From Gonium pectorale (taxonomy: Eukaryota; Chlorophyta; Chlorophyceae; Chlamydomonadales; Volvocaceae), in NCBI GenBank assembly GCA_001584585.1, contig LSYV01000008.1, positions 2,782,717-2,794,612 on the forward strand: DNA of 11,896 nt, read 5' to 3'. A program made the position numbers and the translations under genes. This document shows positions 1 to 7,932 of this stretch, piece after piece (within the stretch, counting starts at the first letter, position 1; every line of letters begins with the position of its first letter). The notes under the pieces were generated by a model that was not told the origin of the DNA, did not search any database, and saw nothing but the letters and a program-made list of their open reading frames with translations.

Positions 1-36
1 ATGTGCACAACAGAGCCACAGCCGGGCCCGAGCGGG

Positions 37-1902
37 CTAGGGTTTCACGGCAGTCTGCGGAGCTGCGCCCTTCTTATCCCTTTCCTCGCAGTCCCCGCCG
101 ACGAAGAACCTAAGCTCCTGTGTGGTGCCGGTACGCTGGGCGCTGTGGCGCCGCCCATCTGCCGCGGGTCCCTGCAGCCGCCTTTCCCTCCCTGCGCTCT
201 AGGGTACCCCCTGCCATATCGCAGCCGATCCTTAGCCACTTCCACATCAGCCACCTCCTTCTTTTCAACCCGTTTCCCTTCATCAATCCTCTCCAGTGTG
301 CCGTACGCTCCCAACACCCGTCTCCTCCCCGCGTCAGCAGACCTCCGCTGCGCCACGCCCTCTCGCCCGCCGCAGCTGCCGCACCCAAGCCCCTCACCTC
401 CTGGGCTGCGCTCTGCAGCGCCCTCAGCGCCTCGTCCAGCAGCCCGCAGTTGCGCGCGCAGCGACCCAGCGTCAGCAGCCCGGCAGGCCACTGCGAGGGG
501 CCCCGACAGCAGCGGCAGGGGCACGGGCGTCGCACCAGGGGGCACGTGGCGGGAAAGCGAGGGGGCCTTTCACTGTGAAGGCGGCCCCGGGTTTGAGGGC
601 GAAGCGTGGAGGCCAGCTCCCAAGCCTTTGGATAGTTCACCCCTGGCTGCTTCGGCCGCAGGCTGGAGAAAGGGCGGCCGTCGCCCGTGGGTTGACACGC
701 CCACGGGCGAGTGTACAGCAGCAGGGCGTCCGTGAGGAGGTGCGCCCAAGGCCCCCCCCGGCACACAGTGCCCTTTTCCAGCTGCGTGGCCTTACCTCTG
801 CGCGACGCCACTCGTTGCATCGCACTGGCCCCAGGCCCCACAGGCCACAGGGCCCAGGCTTCGCCGACGCGCCCAGGCTGACACACGGTCACCCAATCAA
901 CCCAAAGCTCGTCGGGTGCGACCGCTCTGCATCAACGTCGCGCCGCCGTCCCCCACCAGAGCGCCCCGCCGATCACTCCCCCAACAGTCCCTCAGGGTAA
1001 TGGCTGCCCCCGGGTACAGCCCGCCCCAGGCCCGACCAAATTCTGCGTACTCCCCATCCCGGCCCTCGGTTTCAGTCTCTGCGGAACCCCCTTCGCCCCC
1101 CCGTCCTTACCCCGGGCCGTAGGGATGTCGCCCGAGCAGCATGCTCCAACGCCTCCTCCCACAGGGCCGCCTCCGCTTCCGCTCCTGCTCCCGCTCCTTC
1201 GTCCACGCTTGCACCCGCCCCGGCGGCTTCGCGGGCTGCTCGTGTCGGCACCGGAGTGTCGGTCGCCGCACCGGTGGAGCCATCGCCCCCCAGCTCTCGT
1301 GCAGGCCGCTGCTCCAGCCCCTCTCGAGCGCAACCAGCACAGCTGCCAGCCTCCATTGCCGCCGGCGCCTCTGCTGGCACCTCTGCTGGCGCCTCCGCCT
1401 CGCCCCCTTCCTCCCTGGCTTCCGCCGCCTCGCAGGCCAGCTCCATGAGACACTGACACAGCATATCATGTGCTGCTGCAAGCTCGCGCGCCGCGACCCG
1501 TGCCTCGCAGTGGCCGGGCGCAAGCGGACTTGAGGAGGTGCCGTCTGCGCCAGCGCCGTTGACCGAGGGGGCTGAGGCGGTGTCAGCTGAGGCGGTGGCA
1601 TGCCGGGTGCGGTCTGCGACGGCCCCGATGTCGGTGGGATGGGGGCCAGGGCATGCTGCCTCCGTGGCTTTAAGGGCTTGACGGAAGAGATCCGCGGCGG
1701 CGAGGAAATCTCCCACCTCCGCCAACGCCACGGCTCGGTCGCGCAGGGGCGGGAAGCTGGGTGTTAGGCGGGAGTGGGGGAAGGAGGCGACGAGCAAGAG
1801 GATGGGGGGAAACGCAGCGAGGGGAAGGGGAAAAACGGCAGCAACGAGTTGGCGAATGAATGTGGAGATTAATGGCCGAAGGTCTCACCTGCCGTCCATC
1901 AT
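37..1902 (-). CDS. TPR protein, TTC33-like, five coding exons
   Basis: Coding exons on the minus strand are 1902-1889, 1756-1111, 490-398, 347-255 (less certain) and 117-37, with stop TAG at 39-37. The total is 927 nt, or 308 residues; without the fourth exon it is 277. Exon 1 is only 14 nt (MMDG plus two bases) and ends at a GTGAGA donor. The phase-2 join gives SFPPLRDRAVALAEVGDF. A first TPR-like helix pair lies at about residues 6-38. A second helix region (AAHDMLCQCLMEL) follows a Ser/Ala-rich insert, then a long Ala/Glu/Gly-rich low-complexity stretch. The last TPR (about 202-251) reads EEALEHAARATSLRPG joined to WPAGLLTLGRC, then LLDEALRALQSAAQE. The Trp and TLGR pattern is what TTC33-type proteins show at this repeat. 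The basic and acidic tail (RFFVGGD, EERDKK) also fits that family's C-terminus. TPR repeats bind proteins; no partner can be inferred. Intron 3 would be only 50 nt. Transcription diverges from the ABA4-like array. Confidence 0.7.
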
Positions 1903-2154
1903 TGCGACTGCTTATCCAGCCGCCCCTTTCGGATGTATTGACTCCGAGTAGCGGAAAGGGTACGTTCTTGTGTCCCTTCGGCTTGCTGTGTGCCCCACGC
2001 AAGAAAGGTGCGGTGTCGGTTTCTGCGGTTACACGTTAGTCCCGGAAGTCGGTATCCATCCAGAAAGCTTTCGGTTGGTAGCGCGCTACATGCAGCTTGA
2101 AATCGTGTTGTCCCAGAGGAGCCGCTGTTTCCTTCCCCGTCCCAGCTTCCAGCA
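1903..2154. promoter_or_regulatory. Shared divergent promoter between TPR gene and ABA4-like copy 1
   Basis: The two inferred start codons face away from each other across 252 bases, so both promoters and both 5' UTRs must fit here unless transcription starts inside the opposing gene. The stretch is less GC-rich than the flanking exons. It contains a perfect 10-bp palindrome, GAAAGCTTTC, at 2063-2072. No clear TATA box was identified. The region just before copy 1 is pyrimidine-rich (about 2115-2152) and ends in AG two bases before the ATG, so part of it could be an intron end. Confidence 0.5.
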
Positions 2155-3827
2155 ATGCCCGTCTTAGGCCTGCCCCACACCGATGCGCAGCTGTTTGATC
2201 TGATAAATGTGGTGCTGCCAGCCTGGCTGCTGTTGGCCGTTGCCCCGCGATGGCGCCACACGAAGACGATCAGCGCGGCCGCTGCGCTGCTGATGTCCGC
2301 GCTTTACACCGCTACACTGGGAACGGTCATGATTGCGCCACCCGCTGGCGACAAGTTGGAAGTGAAGGACTTCTTTAACCTCGAGGTGGGGCGACGAGTG
2401 CCCGCGTGGCCGGTTAGGTTAGGCATGAGGCTTACAAGGGGCGCGGTCCTATGCCAATTGGAATGGTATGAATATCATCGCGAGGAATCTGGGGACGCGC
2501 CACCGCCCACCTTTCGCCGTCCCAGGGGTAAACGAATGCATTTGTCTTGCTATGCGTACGTCAGCCCGCTGCCATCCCTGATCCCATGGCTGCCTCATGT
2601 GGCTGCCTGCCCCTCCCTACCGCTCTTCCTTCCCTCTGTCCCCTTCTTCCCCTCCCACAGGGCGTGGGCCGTGCCCTCTCCACCAAGGCCCTGGTGCTGC
2701 CCTGCTGGGTGCACTACGCCGCCTTCGACCTGTGAGTCCGCCGCGGGGTTCGTGTACGGACTACAGTCCGGCAGCGGTTCAGTCTTCAGCGTTCGGAACT
2801 GTGGTTTTCGTTTTCGCATGCAGCGGCCAGTTCCGTGAGTGGGCAGCCTCAAGCATGTGAAACCAGGCGAAACAGCTGGCGATGTGACAGATGCTCAGCG
2901 CAGTACGGGGGTGTTGGGGCTCCCAAGCGTTTACCAGTTTTGCAGGTTCAGACACGGCCCAGACAGGCGCTCCTGCCCCTGCGCTACCGTCATCCCGTCC
3001 ATGCCCAATGATTCTCCCTGGAATTCCTTCAAGTGCTCCCTTCCTTTCGCTCACACGGACTCTTTTGCATCCCCCAGCTGGGTCGGCCGTTGGATTGCTG
3101 GCGACTCGGTGGAGCGCGGGGTGCCGCAGCTGCTGCTCATCCCCTGCCTCTTCCTTACATGGTTTATGGGTGAGCGAAGGAGTTTCACGGCCGGGCGGTG
3201 TGGCAGGCCGGGCGCCGATCAGGGTGGGGCGTGGGCGTGGCGGCGCGGGGGGCAGGGGACAGGGGGATGGAGGGCCACGGCCTCCAAGACGTGAGTCGTT
3301 CGGTGCGTGTGAGGCGTCGTGGCTGCCATCGTGGCCTGGTTTGGGGTGGGGCCAGAAGCAGGAAGCGCATCGTCAGCGACTTAGAAACGGAACGTGAATG
3401 GTAAGGCAAGGCAAGGCGGACGATACGGTGCGCAGAGGCGGCAGGGGCTGCACGTTGTGGATTGAATGCGGTGGCGGGCACGGCGGATGCTGTCCAGGGT
3501 CCGAGGTCCGGCGCAGGGGGAAGCCCGAGCGCTCACAGAGGGCGGCCTGTCTAGGCACCTGTCGGCGTGACCAGCGTCGGGGTCCTGCCGCTGCCGTCGG
3601 GGCCCCACTCTCTGCACCCCGCTCGCTGTGTCAATGCAAGACCGACCGCCCTCTGCATGACTCGTCCCCATCCCTAACGGGCCGCTCGTTCCCGCCTATA
3701 GCGCCGTTGCCCACCCTCACCATCCCATCCAACCGCCACCACCCCGCATGCAGGCCCCGCGGGTCTGCTGGCGTACTGGCTGGTCCGCATGCCCTTCAAC
3801 AAGGCGGGCAAGCAGAAGGCGGCGTGA
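2155..3827 (+). CDS. ABA4-like (DUF4281) membrane protein, tandem copy 1
   Basis: The exons are 2155-2385, 2661-2731, 3078-3169 and 3754-3827 (stop TGA 3825-3827). They total 468 nt and encode 155 residues. Donors are GTGGGG, GTGAGT and GTGAGC; acceptors are CACAG, CCCAG and TGCAG; phases are 0, 2, 1. Four hydrophobic stretches are visible: about 12-31 (LFDLINVVLPAWLLLAVAP), 41-62, 84-101 and 117-143. Family-type motifs are QLFDLINVVLPAW, WRHTKT, CWVHYAAFDL (His95, Asp100), WVGRW with Arg105, Asp110, and PQLLLIPCL followed by GPAGLLAYWLVR. This matches the DUF4281 family, whose known plant member ABA4 is needed to make neoxanthin from violaxanthin in plastids. Biochemical activity of short algal forms cannot be read from sequence. 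Hydrophobic sequence starts at residue 12, so no transit peptide is visible. By hand count it is about 81% identical to copy 2 and 75% to copy 3. Confidence 0.93.
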
Positions 3828-5150
3828 GGGTCGCAACACTGGCGGCCTTGCGGCCAATCGTTGTAGGGGCAGGCGAATCGCTGCTGGTGCTCTGGTAACG
3901 GGGACGACTGGAACGGGTCCAACAGGCGGTTGGCACGAGACACGAGAGCACTTGACGCCAACGGAAGCGTGGAGCAGCTGTGCGCTGTGTTCCGCGGGCT
4001 TGCATGCGGTACGGGTAGGATGCCGGCGTGCGTGGTCCGCGGCTGGCGACTGCGGCCTGACCACCCCTGCGGTGTGTAATCCTCCGGCTCACGCTGGTGG
4101 GATGGGCCCGTTGTGCGATGAGATCTCAAGGACCGAGGGCAGAGGGCAGCCCGCACCAAACAATTGCTCTGTGCTGGGGCGGCTTGGCCTGGGGACGGTT
4201 CGGCGCGTGTGGCGTCAGACGGCCAGCGTGGAGTGTGGCCGATGTTGCGTGGGCGCCATGGCAGCGCTGGTAGGGCAGGGGGGGTTCGTCCCGCTATTGG
4301 GTTCCGCCCTGCGGCTGGGGAAAACTGAAAGGCGTGAGCGGGACTGTACGATGACCGTTGGCTGTGCCTAACCATGCCGCCTCACACTGGTCACGTGTGA
4401 ACTGCCGCTGCTGAGCTGCGTAGCTGGTATGAAATGTTACCTGCGGATGCGGGTATTGCCCCCATGCTGGCGCAGTCACCGCGCTTTGCAACCCCGTGCA
4501 GTGCTGCCCTTGCCATGGTGAAATGATTTAAGCCACTGCCAACTTGGGTGAGGCCTGTACTTCATATGTAATGTGTGAGGGTTGAAGCTATATCTGGGTA
4601 TAATTCGTGTGATGTGGCAGGTGCAGGGCGGATGTATGCCCTGCGTTTGCAGCAGGGGGAGGCCAAGTCGTGTCGTACATGGGCTGAGTTGCACTTGAGG
4701 GGACTTGAGGGTGGCTTTGAAGCTGGCTGGGTGCAACTGCCCCTCGTGCATTATCGTGCTGGGAGCAATGCACAGCGTGAGAGCGTTAGACTTTGCGGTG
4801 AGATGAATGCGTGCAGGTTCGACCCTGTGTCAACCGGTTTCCGCGCGCCTTGCTTGATCAAGAGACCGCTCGAAGGCCAACCAAGAATTCTGTTGTGCGT
4901 TCAGCGCATTAGCCAATATGACTGACGTCACCTGCCCATGTTAGGTTAGCCGGCGAGGCCGTGTAGGCGTGTACTGTGTGTTGAACGGTTGGGCGGTTGG
5001 CCCGGAAGCTGCTCGTGTACTTCATAAATGATACGCGTCTCCATAAGAAAAAGCCAATGCTGTTGCATCGGTTAGGGCAAATTCGTGTGAGCTAGGTCAC
5101 CGATCCTCTGAAACGCCGCGTCGACCTGTCACCTCGTCCCCGTTTCAGTC
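3828..5150. other. Spacer between ABA4-like copies 1 and 2
   Basis: No convincing gene is visible in these 1.3 kb. The first half is G/T-rich on the plus strand, as expected for a 3' UTR of this kind of alga, and holds TGTAA motifs at 4075-4079 and 4567-4571. The last few hundred bases before 5151 should hold the copy 2 promoter and 5' UTR. They end in a pyrimidine-rich run and TTTCAG, two bases before the ATG. Open frames here (for example 4575-4925) show no family resemblance. Confidence 0.6.
4075..4079 (+). terminator. Candidate polyadenylation signal TGTAA of copy 1
   Basis: TGTAA is the usual polyadenylation motif of volvocine algae and lies about 250 nt after the copy 1 stop codon in G/T-rich sequence. 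A second TGTAA at 4567-4571 is a possible alternative. The motif is short, so a chance match cannot be excluded. Confidence 0.4.
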
Positions 5151-6767
5151 ATGCCCATCTACGGTCTGGCCTACACTGATAAGCAGTTGTTTGACCTGAT
5201 CAATGTGGTGCTGCCAGCCTGGTTGCTGTTGGCCGTGGCCCCGAAATGGCGCCATACCAAGACAGTCAGTGCGGCGGCCGCGCTGCTGATGTCAGCGCTC
5301 TACACGGCCCTCTTGGTTTCATTTATGGTTGCACCGCCAGACGGCGAGGTGCTGGACTTCAGCGACATGTTCACCCTCGAGGTGGGGATGGGTTAGGACG
5401 TGTCCAGCGGGTCCGGTACCATGGTCTGCATGCCCCTCAGCGCCCTCAAAATTTGAGAAGAGGGGAAACGTTGGTGCACAGGTTTCAGCGTGTAGAGTGG
5501 CCTCCATGCCCTAGATCCAGCCGAGCAAGCGCTGGGGCTCCACATCCTTCCCAGTGGCCTTCCTCCCGCCGCACGCCCCCTCCCACTCCCCACCAACAGG
5601 GTGTGGGCCGTGCACTATCCAAGAAGACAGCGGTGCTCCCCTGCTGGGTGCACTACGCCGCCTTTGACCTGTGAGTCCATAACTTCGGCGTCCGTTCAGC
5701 CTGGATTCCGCTGTTGGCAGCTTCGGCTTGGGCCGGGCTACACTTGTTCAGTAAGGCGTAGTATCCACAGCGGCCCCACAGCGGCCGCACGGGCGGGGCA
5801 TCGAACCATCCCACACCCACATAACCCCGTGAGCGTGCGGCGGAACCACCAAGGTGGTGGCGCCGTTCCGGTTTCGGCTTCCATCCCCAAATTCCATACC
5901 GGAAGGAGCCAACACAAGCGTCCCTTATCTTTCAACCCTTTGATTGCCGCGCCCTCTGTTTCCTCTGAGTCAGCACACCGGTGCCTGCGCCCCGGCACCG
6001 CGTCTCCGGCGGGCAGGCTCCCAGCCTTGCCATGCCCCCATGCCCTCCCAGATCAGATACCACTTCCTGAATTCCGCCCCTTGGTTGTTGTGCTGACTTG
6101 AACCTGTTGCGTACCCGCAAGCACACACCCGCGTCCCACCTTATCCGTTGTGGCTTTCGCCATGCTCGTCCGTAGCCGCCCGTACCTCCTCACGGACCCC
6201 GGTGCCGCTCTCCATGTCCCGCAGCTGGGTTGGCCGCTGGATGGCAGCCGACTCGGTGGAGCGCGGCGTGCCGCAGCTGCTGCTCATCCCCTGCCTCTTC
6301 CTTACGCTGTTTGCGGGTAAGTTACGGCCGGCCACGAGGTGTGTCGCGGCCGGCCACGAGGCGTGGCGCGGGTGCGCGTGCGGCGTTGCGCGAGTCGGGC
6401 GAGCGAGGCGGTTCGGGGCAGGGCAGCGTGAGATGGCCTAGGGGCAAGGCCGGGAGGAGTTGGCTTCTGTGTCGTGGCCACAGCGGCATAGCTGTGAGGG
6501 ATGTGGAGTGCGGAACGCCCCATGGCCTAGACGGAACGGGCCCCGGACCTGACCGAAGCCTTACACTTATGCGGGAACCGGAGCGGCGCGGGCCGATCCA
6601 ACGCACAGACGCGCACTGCCGTGCGGCCCACCGCGAGAACGCCGAATCATGACTTGAAGGCCGGCGGCCCCCCTCCCAACCGCCCCTCATCAGGCCCCGC
6701 GGGTCTGCTGGCGTACTGGCTGATCCGCATGCCTTTCAACAAGGCCGGCAAGCAGAAGACCAGCTGA
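5151..6767 (+). CDS. ABA4-like (DUF4281) membrane protein, tandem copy 2
   Basis: The exons are 5151-5381, 5600-5670, 6225-6316 and 6694-6767 (stop TGA 6765-6767). Lengths and phases equal those of copy 1, again giving 155 residues. The protein begins MPIYGLAYTDKQLFDLINVV and keeps all family motifs: WRHTKT, CWVHYAAFDL, WVGRWMAADSVERG, PQLLLIPCLFL and GPAGLLAYWLIR. The tail is KAGKQKTS where the other copies end in KAA. Differences from copy 1 cluster at residues 54-75, the second hydrophobic segment and the loop after it. No transit peptide is visible. Exon 3 and its acceptor share 79 identical bases with copy 3, although overall copy 2 is closer to copy 1. I saw no TGTAA motif in about 600 nt after its stop. 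The reading frame and splice sites are intact, so I take it as functional. Confidence 0.93.
6325..6361. repeat. Short direct repeat in intron 3 of copy 2
   Basis: The 15-mer CGGCCGGCCACGAGG occurs at 6325-6339 and again at 6347-6361, a 22-nt period, immediately after the intron donor. It contains GGCCGGCC, itself a palindrome. It is probably a local slippage product with no clear role. Confidence 0.8.
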
Positions 6768-7932
6768 TGGCCCGGGCGGACAATCCGGACGCCATCTCAA
6801 CGCTGACCAGGGGCGGTGGCCAAGAGGAGCTCTTCGGATGGCCGACAGCTGACGTGCCTGGATGGGTGAATATTGCGCTCGCGCTCTCCCAGAAGTTATC
6901 AGTTCCTCTTGTCGGGCAGTGCACGGGCTGGCTCGGGTGTCCGGTTGATGTCGTTGGTCGCTCGTTGGGATTGTTAACCCCCGCCCACTGACTGAAAGCC
7001 GTCGGACGGGTAGGTGCTGTGGCCGGCGCAGAGCTGCACTAGACAAAGGGTAGGTGAATTCCCAAACATGGGAATGCAGGACCGCGAGGGTGGCGCTGTA
7101 TCGGTGACATGGCTGGTAAGCGCTTATAGGCAGACCCACACACAGCCAGAACGCATCGTACTTACGCCATGAGCGAGGTTGCTGCTGATGCGCCACAGAT
7201 GGGCAGGCCGCAGTCTCCCTGCCATCCCTGCCTTGTTACTGGTCTTTGGGCTGTGTGGCGCGCATGACGATTAGCTACATACTGGTGTCCCTTCTGGGCC
7301 ACACCGTGTTACTGCCAACACAGTTTAGGCTTCGCAATCGTGTCTAAGTTGCATCGATTGTATGTGTTGGGAATTCGGTGCCAGCCTCTCTGCCTTGTTC
7401 TTAGCACCCTTGTCCGCTATGAGCTCAGGAATGCATCAAATGCCATGTTCAACGAATTGGGGGAAGCTCCCTTCAACTGACAGTGTGCGAAAGTGTCTGC
7501 TGTGTCCGGCGAGTCCCCGCAAAGCCCTGCATGCCTGTATGTATGAGGATTCTGCTCGGTGGACGGATGGGCTGGCCCGCCGCCCGCCCGGAGCCGCCGG
7601 AGGTGGGGGCTGTCCACATTACTGCACCGAGCCTTTCGATATCATTCTTACACGCCGTGGCTACTCAGCCGTCGCTCCTTGTCACACACTGCGGCGACAA
7701 CAGTTCAGGTCTGACCCCATCGCTGCGGCGGGATCCGCGTAGGGGCCGACGAGGCAGGCCGACCCATGGGTCGCTGCGTGCGCGGTTATAACCGGCCGTT
7801 CCCTTTAAACACAGCCAGCGGCATTCGGCGACATCCGCGGAATAACAAGTTGCAGACGTCCTTATAGTGCGGCCAGACTCCTTGAAAGCGAAGGTCCCGC
7901 CGTTTCCTCACCTGCTCTAGCAGCCACCAGCC
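6768..7932. other. Spacer between ABA4-like copies 2 and 3
   Basis: I see no supported gene in these 1.17 kb. The region should hold the 3' UTR of copy 2 and the promoter of copy 3. The longest plus-strand open frame (7362-7742, 126 codons) shows no recognisable domain. Near 7058-7075 there is a small inverted repeat (ATTCCC/GGGAAT). Two 12-bp palindromes lie close to the copy 3 start and are listed separately. Confidence 0.55.
7761..7794. repeat. Two adjacent 12-bp perfect palindromes upstream of copy 3
   Basis: GACCCATGGGTC is at 7761-7772 and CGGTTATAACCG at 7783-7794, ten bases apart, about 140-170 bases before the copy 3 ATG. Both are exact self-complements. They could bind dimeric transcription factors, form small hairpins, or be chance occurrences. 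Confidence 0.7.

Noticed and set aside
45..545. 166-codon minus-strand frame inside the TPR gene
   Set aside because: It shifts off the TPR frame (WPAGLLTLGRC) and crosses inferred donor and acceptor sites. Only its middle part overlaps the possible fourth exon.
1..735. 244-codon plus-strand frame at the left edge
   Set aside because: It is antisense to the TPR gene exons, rich in Pro, Ser and Arg, and typical of the shadow frames of GC-rich coding DNA.
2413..2424. TTAGGTTAG-type motif as interstitial telomere repeat
   Set aside because: It is only about two imperfect units, and the known volvocine telomere unit (TTTTAGGG) is different.
2155..2838. 227-codon uninterrupted plus-strand frame beginning at the copy 1 ATG
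   Set aside because: It reads through the intron 1 donor at 2386. Family similarity stops there and resumes after the acceptor at 2660, and copies 2 and 3 show the same exon limits.
3402..3419. AAGGC pentamer repeat in copy 1 intron 3
   Set aside because: There are only about three units, too short to call a satellite or assign a role.
3748..4371. 207-codon plus-strand open frame over the end of copy 1
   Set aside because: It reads exon 4 of copy 1 in the wrong frame and continues into the 3' UTR. The product is Arg-rich with no recognisable domain.
7362..7742. 126-codon plus-strand open frame between copies 2 and 3
   Set aside because: It has no domain, no supportive splice context and no homologue in the other spacers. 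It is best explained by chance openness in GC-rich DNA.
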